A stretch of 64,000 nt of DNA from Viridibacillus sp050278625 (GTDB taxonomy: Bacteria; Bacillota; Bacilli; Bacillales_A; Planococcaceae): positions 1 to 64,000 of the forward strand of contig NZ_JBNNTI010000011.1 in assembly GCF_050278625.1 (NCBI RefSeq). Reading direction: 5' to 3'. This document shows, one piece after another, positions 26,342 through 35,232 of this stretch. The notes under the pieces are model-generated. The model did not search any database. It had not been told where the DNA came from and was given only the letters and a program-made list of their open reading frames with translations. A program made the position numbers and the translations under genes. The stretch's first letter is position 1. Each line of letters begins with the position of its first letter.

Positions 26342-26821
26342 ATGGCATTTCAAATCTTGTTAAACTTCTTTATCGCATTTATATGGATGTTTTTGTCTAC
26401 TAACTTCGCATCAAGTAACTTTGTCGTGGGCTTCATCTTAGGTATGATTATGATTTATATCATGCGGAATTTCTTCTCAAGCCGCCTTTATATTAGCCGA
26501 TTCTGGGCAGTGATTAAACTATCTGTATTGTTTATGAAGGAGCTTATTCTCGCTAATGTTCAAGTTTTTATGGTCATCATTAAGCCTAAGCTTGATATGA
26601 GTCCAGCATTTTTCGCTTTGCAAACTGAACTGGAACAAGACTGGGAAATCACATTGTTATCCAGTTTGATAACATTGACTCCTGGTACGATTGTTGTCCA
26701 TGTGTCAGATGATTCAAAAACACTTTATATTCATGCAATTGATATTGAAGATGTCGATTCAGCAGTTGACTCTATCAAAAACTCCTTTGAAAAGGCCATC
26801 ATGGAGGTGAGCCGCTCATGA
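26342..26821 (+). CDS. mrpE: Na+/H+ antiporter subunit E
   Basis: A 159-residue protein with two or three N-terminal helices (about 1-75) and a soluble C-terminal domain bearing ITLLSSLITLTPGTIVVHVS, the MnhE signature. It is thought to help assemble the Mrp complex. The reading frame starts at 26336, directly after the mrpD stop, but the ATG at 26342 gives a nine-base spacing from AAAGGAG and an N-terminus (MAFQILLNFF) like known MrpE. Its end overlaps mrpF. Confidence 0.95.
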   Translation: MAFQILLNFFIAFIWMFLSTNFASSNFVVGFILGMIMIYIMRNFFSSRLYISRFWAVIKLSVLFMKELILANVQVFMVIIKPKLDMSPAFFALQTELEQDWEITLLSSLITLTPGTIVVHVSDDSKTLYIHAIDIEDVDSAVDSIKNSFEKAIMEVSRS

Positions 26822-27099
26822 CGTACTTTATTTGGGCTATTATTGTCATTGTGACACTATCGATGATTGGCTTAGTCTATCGGCTTGTAAAAGGTCCTTC
26901 TGTTCCGGATCGTGTAATAGCACTAGATTCAATAGGTGTATCTATCATTTCACTTGTCGGCTTGTTTTCCATTTTCATCAAAACAAGTTTCTATTTAGAT
27001 ATTATTTTACTGTTAGCGATTTTATCCTTTATCGGAACTGTAGCTTTCTCTAAGTTTATAGAGAAAGGAGAGATCATAGAACGTGACAATTCTCGCTAA
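26818..27099 (+). CDS. mrpF: Na+/H+ antiporter subunit F
   Basis: A 93-residue, three-TM subunit with the MnhF signature YRLVKGPSVPDRVIALDSIG between the first two helices. It overlaps mrpE by four bases (ATGA) and mrpG by 17 bases, indicating tight translational coupling in the operon. Known work links MrpF to complex assembly and bile salt efflux; the latter cannot be judged here. Confidence 0.96.
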   Translation: MTYFIWAIIVIVTLSMIGLVYRLVKGPSVPDRVIALDSIGVSIISLVGLFSIFIKTSFYLDIILLLAILSFIGTVAFSKFIEKGEIIERDNSR

Positions 27100-27460
27100 T
27101 ATATTAATCGTTTTAACAATCTCTTTTGGGGCTATTTTCATCTTGGTTACAGCAATTGGCCTAATTAGACTACCCGATGTATATTCTCGCTCTCACGCGG
27201 CTTCTAAGAGCGCTACATTAGGAGTAATGAGTATTTTAATCGGAGTTTTCTTACACTTTTGGTTAAAAGAAGATCATTTTAACCCTCGTATTTTACTCGG
27301 TATCTTATTTTTATTCATCACAGGACCTGTTGGTGGTCATGTCATAGCGCGCGCAGCATACTTTTCAGGTGTAAAAGCCTGGAAAGGTACTGTCAAAGAT
27401 GAATTAAAACCAGAATATGAACGCAAAGTAAAAGAAGCTTCTTTAAAAATAAAGGAATGA
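27083..27460 (+). CDS. mrpG: Na+/H+ antiporter subunit G
   Basis: A 125-residue last subunit with three helices and the MnhG signature TAIGLIRLPDVYSRSHAASKSATLG. The C-terminus is basic and hydrophilic. It starts at a GTG (27083) preceded by GAAAGGAGAG within the end of mrpF. The strong terminator directly after the stop closes the mrpABCDEFG operon. Confidence 0.96.
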   Translation: MTILANILIVLTISFGAIFILVTAIGLIRLPDVYSRSHAASKSATLGVMSILIGVFLHFWLKEDHFNPRILLGILFLFITGPVGGHVIARAAYFSGVKAWKGTVKDELKPEYERKVKEASLKIKE

Positions 27461-27503
27461 AAAAAGGCTTTTGTCTCCACAATAAGTGGGACAAAAGCTT
27501 TTT
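27461..27503. terminator. terminator of mrp operon
   Basis: AAAAAGGCTTTTGTC...CCAC pairs with GTGG...GACAAAAGCTTTTT, about 17 bp with a bulge, overlapping in position the 3' side of the converging glycine-rich gene. Confidence 0.9.
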
Positions 27504-27506
27504 ATT

Positions 27507-27752
27507 TTACCAATAAGGTCTACCACATGGAGGTCCAAACGGTGGTCCGCACTGTGGTCCGTAAATTGGTCCAAAATTTGATCCGAAGTTTGGTCCAAAG
27601 CTTGGTCCGAAGTTTGGCCCGAAGCTTGGTCCAAAGTTTGGTCCATAAAATTGATTGTAAAATTGACGTGGTCTAATGGATGACCCAACTAAGCCACCAA
27701 GAAAGCCACCAAAAAATGGTCCGCCGAAAAATCCGCCGCGAAATGGAAACAT
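27507..27752 (-). CDS. Gly/Phe/Pro-rich tandem-repeat small protein
   Basis: An 81-residue protein of low complexity. The N-terminus (MFPFRGGFFGGPFFGGFLGG) is a Gly/Phe helix-like segment; residues 37-66 are tandem NFGP/SFGP units, and the tail has two cysteines in QCGPPFGPPCGRPYW. The repeat is visible in DNA as alternating 12-base units. AGAGAGGAGGAGG before the ATG is one of the strongest ribosome sites in the window, so the gene is probably real. No family is recognised; a structural or surface/spore-coat-type role is possible but unproven. The opposite phase of the same strand is also open (27443-27688) but lacks a ribosome site. Confidence 0.7.
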   Translation of the reverse strand: MFPFRGGFFGGPFFGGFLGGLVGSSIRPRQFYNQFYGPNFGPSFGPNFGPSFGPNFGSNFGPIYGPQCGPPFGPPCGRPYW

Positions 27753-27819
27753 AAGCCTCCTCCTCTCTGCTCTATACTATGTGTCATGGTAAGGAACAAC
27801 TAGGTCTTGGCCTATTACA

Positions 27820-29328
27820 CTACTTTTCTTCCTCTGCTAAACGTTCGATGAATGTTGCAATGGTACGCACCATTACGCCTGTACCACCTTTAGGACCTAA
27901 ATCATATGCACCGTGAGCGTCAGATGTTCCAGCAATATCTAGATGAATCCAAGGTATATCACCAACGAATTCACCTACAAAGCCACCACCGAAAATCATA
28001 TGTCCATCCGAACCTGGCGAGTTATTTAAATCTGCTACATCGCTTTTACGGATTCGTTTTTTATCATTTTCTGTTAATGGTAATTGCCATACGAATTCTC
28101 CTGCTTCTTCAGACGCTTCTAAGAAAGACCCAAAGAATGACTCATCATTTGTTAAAGCACCTGTTTTATCGTAACCAAGAGCTGTAATGACGCCTCCTGT
28201 TAACGTTGCCACATCGATGATAAAGTTTGCACCTTGTTGTTTAGCATAAGTTACAGCATCAGCTAATACAAGACGACCTTCGGCATCAGTATTTAATATT
28301 TCAACTGTTTTACCACTATAGGTCGTAATTACATCATCTGGTTTGAAAGCTTCACCCGAGATCATATTATCTGTTGAACCTATGACTGCGATAACATTTT
28401 TGTTTGGACGTAATTCGCCTATTATTCTCATTGCCCCAAGTACAGCCGCGGCTCCACCCATATCGCCTTTCATACCAACTAATCCTGTTTTAGGTTTAAT
28501 CGAATAGCCACCTGTATCATATGTAACACCTTTACCAACTAGACCAATAACATCTTCCCATTTATCAGTTGCTTGGTATTTAATCGTAATAACGCGTGGT
28601 TCTTCTACCGAGCCTTTATTGACCGCTAAAATAGCACCCATTCCTAGCTCTTCTAATTCGGCTTTGTTTAAAATTTCAATTTCAAAATCATATTGCTTAG
28701 CAAGCTCTTCAGCATAATCTGCTAATTTTGTAGACGTTAATACATTACTTGGTAAATTCACTAAAGTACGTGCTTCGTTCACAGACTCAGCATATACTTG
28801 CCCTACTTCAAAACCAGCAACTATTTCTTGCACATCTGTTGTAGTAATGAAGCTAACTTCTTCTATTGTCACGTCAATAGCATTAGATGTTGTTTTATAA
28901 TTTTGTACATTATAGTAACCTAATCCCGCACCTTCAGCAGCAATAATTGCTACTTCTGTCGGTTCAATATCAGACGTCACAAATGAATCTGCCCATAATG
29001 TAACAGCTGTAGCATTTATTTTTTGTAGTTCTTTTCCAACTAAACCGAATGCTTCACGTAATTCATCTATGCTTAGAGTTTTACGGTCTCCAAGTCCAAC
29101 AAATAAAATACGTTTCACTTGTGTTGATGGTACAAATGTTGGGATTTTCGTTAGTTTCTTTAAACCTGTAGCAATGTCACCCTCTTTGATCCATTCTGTA
29201 ATTGGATTGCCAAAGACTTCTACGAAATCTAACCAACCTTCTAGCTGCTCTTGATGCTTAGATACACCAACAACTAATACATCTGCTTGTGCCGATTGAA
29301 ATGTTTGACCTTCTTTAATTATGTTCAT
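27820..29328 (-). CDS. pepA: leucyl aminopeptidase (M17), YuiE-like
   Basis: A 502-residue M17 cytosolic aminopeptidase that removes N-terminal residues from peptides. The C-terminal catalytic domain has the two-metal site: VGKGVTYDTGGYSIKP (Lys/Asp), MKGDMGGAAAVLGA and the family signature NTDAEGRLVLADA. The N-terminal macro-like domain spans about 1-170. AGGATTCC-type ribosome bases (GGAGGATTCCA) lie before the ATG. In B. subtilis the homologue (YuiE) is next to yuiD, as here, where yuiD is divergent. Confidence 0.95.
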   Translation of the reverse strand: MNIIKEGQTFQSAQADVLVVGVSKHQEQLEGWLDFVEVFGNPITEWIKEGDIATGLKKLTKIPTFVPSTQVKRILFVGLGDRKTLSIDELREAFGLVGKELQKINATAVTLWADSFVTSDIEPTEVAIIAAEGAGLGYYNVQNYKTTSNAIDVTIEEVSFITTTDVQEIVAGFEVGQVYAESVNEARTLVNLPSNVLTSTKLADYAEELAKQYDFEIEILNKAELEELGMGAILAVNKGSVEEPRVITIKYQATDKWEDVIGLVGKGVTYDTGGYSIKPKTGLVGMKGDMGGAAAVLGAMRIIGELRPNKNVIAVIGSTDNMISGEAFKPDDVITTYSGKTVEILNTDAEGRLVLADAVTYAKQQGANFIIDVATLTGGVITALGYDKTGALTNDESFFGSFLEASEEAGEFVWQLPLTENDKKRIRKSDVADLNNSPGSDGHMIFGGGFVGEFVGDIPWIHLDIAGTSDAHGAYDLGPKGGTGVMVRTIATFIERLAEEEK

Positions 29329-29483
29329 TGGAATCCTCCATTTCTATATTAACAATTCTATTATATCAAAAATATTACATCACACGAAATATTCGTAATA
29401 CGAATTTCCTTAGAGTTTTTTCAATGTTCTGTCCTATGTTATAGTATTACTAACTTATTCTAGTCTAGAAAGGTGCTGGTTTA

Positions 29484-29957
29484 ATGGAGCTTCTTCACAA
29501 TATTCCCCTACTCTCATCACTTTTTGCAATCATTTTTGCACAATTTGTTAAAATCCCTATACATTTCATTGCAACTAAAAAGATTGATTGGTCACTTTTC
29601 ACGTCTACAGGAGGAATGCCGAGTTCGCATTCTGCAGCTGTATCAGCTCTAACAACAGCTATTGGCTTTGAAAATGGTTTGGATTCTCCTTTGTTTGCCG
29701 CCTCTACAGTATTTGCTATTATCGTTATGTTTGATGCAACAGGTATACGTTATCAAGCCGGACAACAAGCCGTCATTATTAATCAACTACGCAAAGATTT
29801 CCAAGTTTTCGTCAATGAGGCAAAAGGATGGAACAATAAAAAAGAAGAAGAAAAAATGCAAGAACTTAAAACGTTATTAGGTCATAGACCGAGCGAGGTA
29901 TTCTTCGGTTGCTTAACTGGTATACTTATTTCTGTTATCGTCTATTCAACCTTTTAA
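29484..29957 (+). CDS. yuiD: divergent PAP2 family protein, YuiD-like
   Basis: A 157-residue membrane protein of the DUF212/acid-phosphatase-like VanZ-type group. The family signature STGGMPSSHSAAVSALTTAIG sits at about residues 48-68 and DATGIRYQAGQQAVIIN at about 88-104. The SSH motif recalls the PAP2 phosphatase catalytic site, but activity is unproven for this family. AGAAAGGTG precedes the ATG. It is divergent from pepA and ends at a strong terminator. Confidence 0.93.
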   Translation: MELLHNIPLLSSLFAIIFAQFVKIPIHFIATKKIDWSLFTSTGGMPSSHSAAVSALTTAIGFENGLDSPLFAASTVFAIIVMFDATGIRYQAGQQAVIINQLRKDFQVFVNEAKGWNNKKEEEKMQELKTLLGHRPSEVFFGCLTGILISVIVYSTF

Positions 29958-29962
29958 AATGT

Positions 29963-30002
29963 AAAAAAGCAGTGTTCGATTAAAATCGTGACACTGCTTT
30001 TT
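29963..30002. terminator. bidirectional intrinsic terminator
   Basis: AAAAAAGCAGTGT pairs with ACACTGCTTTTTT between the converging yuiD and yuiB genes; CGAT/ATCG bases in the loop extend the hairpin. Confidence 0.9.
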
Positions 30003-30021
30003 TATAGATTGATTCTTCGAG

Positions 30022-30351
30022 TTAGAACATACGATAGCCATTTCTTCTTAGTGCTTTCATTACTAAACCTGCAATAATAGCACCTGCAAGTCCACTTGCT
30101 AGAATGAGAATATCAACTAATTGTAATGATACTAGTTTATCTCCTAATGCAGGGAATGCTGTTCCTGGCTTAAAGAAATAATCGAAAAAACCTACATCAT
30201 CAACAATGAAGATGACAACTATCGGATAGACAATCGCCATGAACCAAGTAGCACGGAGTAACATATTAAGTAAGAATCCGATACCAAAGAACATAACGAG
30301 GAATAATATCATTGATAATACCAATTGTACAATTGAAAATGAACCAGCCAT
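30022..30351 (-). CDS. yuiB: YuiB-like membrane protein
   Basis: A 109-residue protein with three hydrophobic helices (about 4-26, 32-50 and 80-98) and a basic end (ALRRNGYRMF). The sequence and size fit the YuiB family of unknown function, and the place beside yuiD fits. The frame is open 13 codons further upstream (30390), but GGAGG lies within that part and sets the ATG at 30351. Confidence 0.8.
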   Translation of the reverse strand: MAGSFSIVQLVLSMILFLVMFFGIGFLLNMLLRATWFMAIVYPIVVIFIVDDVGFFDYFFKPGTAFPALGDKLVSLQLVDILILASGLAGAIIAGLVMKALRRNGYRMF

Positions 30352-30454
30352 ATATTCGAAACCTCCATTTTTCCTCTCATAAGTGTACATGATTGGACCA
30401 ATGCTTTCAACGACTAGTGACTAATTTCAATGCTTTGTCATAATTCAAAAACTA

Positions 30455-30946
30455 CTAGAAAAATAATTTATATGAGGTGTAGCCAAAAACATTATCTGGT
30501 TCTAGATTTTCTAACGCACTTTTACGTGCATTTATTTCTGTTTCTAATAATTCTAAAATCAATAACGAAGTACGCTCGTCCTCTTTTAACGCTAATGGAG
30601 TCATCCAACATGCTTTATATAATTCATCTAACTGCGCAATTACAGGCTGTAAAGGATCGTTCACGATTAAATGGAAAACTGCCATGTTATCACTTATATC
30701 ATTTTTTAACACACCTGTCCGCAGACCTATTAAACCTAAAATGGTAGCGTCAATTCCTGTTTCTTCTTTTATTTCTCTAACGACAGCTTGATCTGCCGTT
30801 TCTGCAGGCTGAACAAATCCAGCCGGTAATGACCATTTACCATCAAGACCACCATAGCGTTTCATGACTACAAGCCATTCACCATTATTATTCTCTACTA
30901 AACCTGATACGCCTAACCAAACTTTCATATGGTCCTGTTTATTCAA
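30455..30946 (-). CDS. NUDIX hydrolase
   Basis: A 163-residue protein with a perfect Nudix box, G-x5-E-x7-REIKEETGI, at about residues 42-64 (from GFVQPAETADQAVVREIK). It would hydrolyse a nucleoside diphosphate linked to another moiety; the substrate is not evident. The TTG at 30946 is preferred because GGGAGG lies eight bases before it, while the ATG at 30952 is only two bases from that site. A terminator of the upstream yumB gene separates the two. Confidence 0.9.
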   Translation of the reverse strand: MNKQDHMKVWLGVSGLVENNNGEWLVVMKRYGGLDGKWSLPAGFVQPAETADQAVVREIKEETGIDATILGLIGLRTGVLKNDISDNMAVFHLIVNDPLQPVIAQLDELYKACWMTPLALKEDERTSLLILELLETEINARKSALENLEPDNVFGYTSYKLFF

Positions 30947-30962
30947 TGACATTACCTCCCAA

Positions 30963-31000
30963 TAAAAAACTCCCTACAGTTATAATAACTGAAGGGAGTG
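30963..31000 (-). terminator. yumB terminator
   Basis: Read on the minus strand, ACTCCCTTCAGTTAT pairs with ATAACTGTAGGGAGT and is followed by TTTTTTATT, 13 bases after the yumB stop. Confidence 0.88.
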
Positions 31001-31012
31001 TGAAAGGTACAA

Positions 31013-32230
31013 TTATAGTACGTTGAATTTGCCTTTTTTAAGCACTAAGCCAGCGCCACCAACCATGTAAAGTGCACGGTTATCGATTACTTTTTTCATG
31101 AATGAAGCTGATTTACCAGTGATTTCTTTACCGAATACTTCACCGATTGCATCAGAATCACCAAGAGAACATACAGTACCTTTTAGTTCTGGAACGAATT
31201 CTTTAGTGTCTTTTTCTTCGATTAAAGCAATAAGGTTTTCAGCAACTGTAATTGCTTGTTGCATTGCGATTTGAGCTGTTGTTGGGTAAGGACGACCAGC
31301 TTCTTCATTCATTAAGAATGCGCAGTCACCAACGATGAATACTTCAGGGAATCCAGGAACGCGTAAGTCTTTTTCAACTGCAACGCGAGCACGTTTTGAT
31401 GGGATATCTGATTCTTCAACAATGCGAGAACCACGAACACCAGCTGCCCATACTACAGTAGCAGCTTTGATGAATTCGAATTCGTCTTCACCTTTTTTAA
31501 TTTTAACGCCTTCTGGAGTAGCTTGAACTACTGGAGTACCAATTGAGAATTCGATACCTTTTTTAGTTAAGTAACCAACAGCATATTCTACTAATTCACG
31601 AGAGAACATAGGTAATACAGTTGGAGCTGCTTCTACACAGATAACGCGTACTTTTTCTTGTGGTGCATCGTATTCTTTGCAAAGTTCTGGAATACGGTTA
31701 GCTAATTCACCAAGGAATTCGATACCAGTAAATCCTGCGCCACCAACTACGATTGTTAATAATGTATCATCTTTTTCTGCAGGAGCTTGTGAAGCCCATT
31801 CAGCAAATTGAGAGTTAATATGATCACGTAGTTTACGAGCTTCGTTTACATCTGAAATACCGAATGCAAATTTATCTAAACCTTCGATACCGAAAGTTTC
31901 ACCTTCGAAACCAAGACCTACTACTAGGTAATCGTAAGACATTTCACCAGCATCAGTAATTACTTTTTTATTAGTAGCGTCAATAGATTCAACAGCTGCT
32001 TGAACAAAGTTAACTTTGTTATTTAGCACACTTTGGATGTCATAACGTACTTTCTCTGGAGATAGAGTACCTGCTGAAGCTTCGTGTAACCAAGTTGACT
32101 CATAGTGGTATGAGTTTTTGTTTACAATTGTAATATCGGCTACGTTAACACCAATTTTCTTTTGCAAGTTAACAGCAGTTGTTAAACCACCATATCCAGC
32201 ACCCAATATTAATATTTTCGGTCTATTCAC
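31013..32230 (-). CDS. yumB: type II NADH dehydrogenase-like flavoprotein
   Basis: A 405-residue NDH-2-type enzyme (NAD(P)/FAD-dependent oxidoreductase) that would pass electrons from NADH to menaquinone at the membrane. The FAD Rossmann motif ILGAGYGGLTTAVNL is at the N-terminus, the NADH motif VVGGAGFTGIEFLGEL at about 160-175, and the second FAD site VFIVGDCAFL at about 290-299. The GTG at 32230 is used because AAAGGTGG lies upstream of it; the frame extends five codons further. The 390-base AT-rich gap upstream should contain its promoter. Confidence 0.93.
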   Translation of the reverse strand: MNRPKILILGAGYGGLTTAVNLQKKIGVNVADITIVNKNSYHYESTWLHEASAGTLSPEKVRYDIQSVLNNKVNFVQAAVESIDATNKKVITDAGEMSYDYLVVGLGFEGETFGIEGLDKFAFGISDVNEARKLRDHINSQFAEWASQAPAEKDDTLLTIVVGGAGFTGIEFLGELANRIPELCKEYDAPQEKVRVICVEAAPTVLPMFSRELVEYAVGYLTKKGIEFSIGTPVVQATPEGVKIKKGEDEFEFIKAATVVWAAGVRGSRIVEESDIPSKRARVAVEKDLRVPGFPEVFIVGDCAFLMNEEAGRPYPTTAQIAMQQAITVAENLIALIEEKDTKEFVPELKGTVCSLGDSDAIGEVFGKEITGKSASFMKKVIDNRALYMVGGAGLVLKKGKFNVL

Positions 32231-32245
32231 TAGAATCGAAACCAC

Positions 32246-32580
32246 CTTTAGTTATTTTATTCTTCTGACCAATAAAAAAGAAGTATTTAACATACTTCGT
32301 CTCCACCATCAGTTTGTCTATTTTTCGACAAAATACCTACATACTATATTAGCCCTTTTGTTAACTGATTTCAATAGAATAATGTTGAGGATACAAGCGG
32401 ATTGAGTTACTATTTTAGGGGTTTTTTTATTTATTTTTATCTCTATTAGTATTATTTAATGATTTATGTCAATTAATCATTATGATTTAGATAAGCATAT
32501 TATGTGTTCATAAGCAACTACTTTGTTGCTAAATCTTAGTTTATTTATTCCCCTAAAAAATTAAAGTATCCACGAAAAAA
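32246..32580. other. long AT-rich gap upstream of yumB
   Basis: These 335 bases hold no gene. An inverted pair TTTTAGGGG (32413-32421) and CCCCTAAAA (32550-32558), 128 bases apart, brackets a very AT-rich section. No clear Rex-type (TTGTGAA...TTCACAA) site is seen. It probably holds the yumB promoter and its control. Confidence 0.4.
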
Positions 32581-32581
32581 T

Positions 32582-32620
32582 AAAAACCTTCTCAAATTAA
32601 CGAAATGAGAAGGTTTTTTT
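32582..32620. terminator. yutM terminator
   Basis: AAAAACCTTCTCA pairs with TGAGAAGGTTTTTTT around an 11-base loop, directly after the yutM stop (minus strand). Confidence 0.9.
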
Positions 32621-32636
32621 ATATAGTTTTCTTAAT

Positions 32637-32999
32637 TTAACAGCTTTCAGGAGTACCTTCTGTTTTGGCTGTTCTAAACGAAGTTCCACAACCACATGAT
32701 GCAATAGCATTTGGATTATCAATGGTAAATCCGCCACCCATAAGTGATTCTTTGTAATCGATTTTAGTCCCTTTTAAGATTGATGCATCTTCACGGGAAA
32801 CAAGAATTTGTAAACCATGTTCTTCTTGTATAAAATCAACTTCTGTTTTTTCTTTTTCAAAACCCATACCGTATGACAGACCACTACAGCCGCCACCTTT
32901 TACAGCAATGCGTAAAAAAGAGCCTTCTTCTTCATTGTGCTGCATCATTTCTTTTACATGGATAGCAGCAGCTTCAGTAATTTCAATTACTTGCGTCAT
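32637..32999 (-). CDS. yutM: HesB/IscA-type Fe-S cluster carrier
   Basis: A 120-residue A-type carrier with the three conserved cysteines: one in GGGCSGLSYGMGF (about 37) and two in ASCGCGTSF near the C-terminus. It takes Fe-S clusters from the Suf scaffold to target enzymes. The ATG at 32999 follows AGAAGGTG; a GTG nine bases upstream is possible. The gene stands alone here, though other Fe-S genes (nfuA at 34.7 kb, suf at 46.6-51.8 kb, lipA) are close. Confidence 0.93.
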   Translation of the reverse strand: MTQVIEITEAAAIHVKEMMQHNEEEGSFLRIAVKGGGCSGLSYGMGFEKEKTEVDFIQEEHGLQILVSREDASILKGTKIDYKESLMGGGFTIDNPNAIASCGCGTSFRTAKTEGTPESC

Positions 33000-33143
33000 C
33001 TGTGTCACCTTCTTTCATATTTCTATCATAACAATAATTTATGTTGTAGTAAAACATCTCATACTCGAAAAATAGACACTTTTACAGACCTTTTATCTGG
33101 TATAATTGATTCATATATTAGAATAGGAAATGAGGGCTATATT

Positions 33144-33842
33144 ATGGAAATTTCACCTTATTACGAGAAGCAAATAGACTGCATTCATTGTAAAAAGAAA
33201 TTTAAAACTACAAAAGTGCGTTCAAAATTCATCAAGGTTAGTAATAATGAAAGTGATTTTCATCCACTATACGAAAATGATGTTAACCCTCTATTATATA
33301 ATGCATTTGTTTGTGAGCACTGTGGGTTTTCTTTCACGGAAGACTTTACAAAATATTTTGGACCAGGCATATCAGAAGAGATTGATCAGAAAATCAGCTC
33401 TCATTGGAAAAAACATTCATTTGATAAAGAACGAACAATTAATGATGCACTTCAAGTTTATCAATTAGCACTTGTTTGTGGAGAAATGAAAAAAGAAAAG
33501 CATATTACACTAGCTGGACTCGCACTAAGAACCGCTTGGTTATACCGTACACTTGAGAACAAAGAACAAGAAAACCGATTTATGCACATTGCTCGTGATC
33601 AATATATAGATGCTTTCTCTAATGGCGATCATAACGGTACAGCAATGTCAGAAGTACGTGTAATCTACTTAATAGCCGAGTTATCAAGAAGATTAGGGGA
33701 ACGTGAAGAAGCCATTCGCTATTTTTCTCGTGTTATAGAAAAACAACGTACTTCAAATGAAACTAAAATCATTGAAATGGCTAAAGAACAATGGCAAATA
33801 ATGCGACATGAAAAGGAAATCGCTGAACGTACCGAAGTTTAA
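33144..33842 (+). CDS. DUF2225 family protein with zinc-ribbon N-terminus
   Basis: A 232-residue cytoplasmic protein. The N-terminus has two CxxC pairs (CIHCKKKF and CEHCGFSF, about 12-15 and 58-61) that can bind zinc. The C-terminal part (about 100-232) is helical and TPR-like (RRLGEREEAIRYFSRVIEKQ). This matches DUF2225, of unknown function. The frame is open far upstream (32937) but GAGGG before the ATG at 33144 and the divergent yutM promoter make this start right. Its terminator is split by an IS remnant. Confidence 0.88.
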   Translation: MEISPYYEKQIDCIHCKKKFKTTKVRSKFIKVSNNESDFHPLYENDVNPLLYNAFVCEHCGFSFTEDFTKYFGPGISEEIDQKISSHWKKHSFDKERTINDALQVYQLALVCGEMKKEKHITLAGLALRTAWLYRTLENKEQENRFMHIARDQYIDAFSNGDHNGTAMSEVRVIYLIAELSRRLGEREEAIRYFSRVIEKQRTSNETKIIEMAKEQWQIMRHEKEIAERTEV

Positions 33843-33880
33843 TGATTCCTTTTGTGATTTACACTTATCTATAAGGAGAA

Positions 33881-34649
33881 AAAAAGAGCCTTCTTTAAAG
33901 AGGGCACTGAAAAAGTCCATAAAATGAATTTGAGCCATGGCGGAAACGATTAATCGTTTTTGCCATGGCTTTTTCTTCGATGCCGGTAATTTCCGTTCCG
34001 GTGAACGCTTTCCTGGGGACGAACCTTGAGCCTCCTCGTCTCTAACGCTCCTGCGGGGTCTCAAGATGTTCGCTAATTCTCCAAGGAGTCGCCGCCTGCA
34101 CTCAAAATCAACTAGTTTTATCGTTTTTCTGAGTTTTTCCGATTCACACCTAGCCCTTTATATTGAAAGAACTAATTCAAGGTGGTGCTGTTCATGATTT
34201 CCAAACAAGAAATATTCACTCTAAGCCCCTATATGGCGAGGTTTGTCCATTCAAGATGGCCGTTATAAAGATGGTGCCAAAAGAAAAACGTATTCAGTTT
34301 CCACAAAATCAACCGAACATGAAGACCAAGCAGCTTTTCAAAAAATGGTAAGATTCAAAGACTTAGCGATAAAAGCGCTATAAAATTGAAGCGAGTTGAA
34401 AAACCGTATGGCTACAATACCTCAAAATCGGCGGGGTTATTTGGCTGAAATCCAAGGAGCTACAACAATTTTTGCGGTGAATTTGAAACGTATCTTGAAG
34501 CTATTAAATGAAGAATAAGGGAAATACAAAAAAACACCGGTACTTTCTGTTCAAAATCGAACAATAAGTGCCGGTGTTTACTATTGAAGAACATTACATT
34601 TTAAAAACGTTAGTTATTCAGTGCCCTCCTTTAAAAGAGGGCTCTTTTT
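33881..34649. terminator. intrinsic terminator interrupted by an IS element
   Basis: AAAAAGAGCC (33881-33890) is complementary to GGCTCTTTTT (34640-34649). These two halves are separated by remnant 2 inserted in the loop. Without the insert they would form a bidirectional terminator for the DUF2225 gene and the converging nfuA. Confidence 0.75.
33900..34628. mobile_element. decayed IS1182-type element (remnant 2)
   Basis: A 729-bp element with perfect 12-base inverted ends (GAGGGCACTGAA and TTCAGTGCCCTC) and a 7-base direct repeat (CTTTAAA at 33893-33899 and 34629-34635). On the plus strand, broken frames give IS1182-type transposase pieces: DGRYKDGAKRKTYSVSTKST and QAAFQKMVRFKDLAIKAL, then PYGYNTSKSAGLFG and IQGATTIFAVNLKRILKLL with a stop near 34518. 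The middle of the transposase is deleted and frameshifted, so it is inactive. It also has a GC-rich palindromic module (about 33985-34112) and a hairpin near the right end (ACACCGG...CCGGTGT, 34534-34579). Confidence 0.8.
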
Positions 34650-34669
34650 CAGCTCTATACAGTTGTTGC

Positions 34670-34903
34670 TTAGAATACTTGTTCTACCTCAATAATACCT
34701 GGTACTTCTTCTAACAACGCACGTTCAATCCCTGCTTTTAAAGTGATTGTAGAACTTGGGCAGCTTCCGCATGCGCCTAGTAAACGTAATTTTACGATAC
34801 CATCTTCTATATCAACTAATTCACAGTCTCCTCCATCACGAAGAAGGAATGGGCGTAATTTATCTAAAACTTCTTGTACTTGTTCTTGTACTTGTTCTTG
34901 CAT
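34670..34903 (-). CDS. nfuA: NifU-like Fe-S scaffold (Nfu), YutI
   Basis: A 77-residue protein consisting of one NifU C-terminal domain with the cluster-binding CxxC (GACGSCPSSTITLKAGIE). It would carry Fe-S clusters to targets such as LipA. The N-terminus has an unusual short repeat (MQEQVQEQVQEVL). AAAGGAG precedes the ATG. No other gene shares its transcript in view. Confidence 0.94.
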   Translation of the reverse strand: MQEQVQEQVQEVLDKLRPFLLRDGGDCELVDIEDGIVKLRLLGACGSCPSSTITLKAGIERALLEEVPGIIEVEQVF

Positions 34904-35232
34904 TTACAATCGACTCCTTTCCTTATAATTATTATAATATCAGACGAACGCAAAGGAAAGTATTTAAAACGCTCAATTAACAGTATAACAATATTTTAAT
35001 TAAAATCCATTCAAAAAACACTACTCTCCCCCGCGTTTAATAAGGTTGTAACTTATATAATCTATTTAACTTTTTTCGACTAAATTAATGAGCGATTTTT
35101 AGCATTCTTTAATTAACAGATATTTTTTAATAGTTTAAAATTGTCAGTGACAATCTTACCGTTTAACTTTATATTTATATGTGAGTACATATGGAAAAAT
35201 TTCAGTATTGTAAACGAGAGGATGAATTGTAA

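Noticed and set aside
27443..27688. Alternative 81-codon frame over the Gly/Pro-rich gene (Asp/Gln/Ser repeats)
   Set aside because: A shadow made by the DNA repeat; it lacks a ribosome site, while the other frame has GGAGGAGG.
34163..34351. A 62-codon open frame on the plus strand
   Set aside because: It is part of the frameshifted IS1182-type transposase remnant, with pieces of that protein readable in the neighbouring frames.
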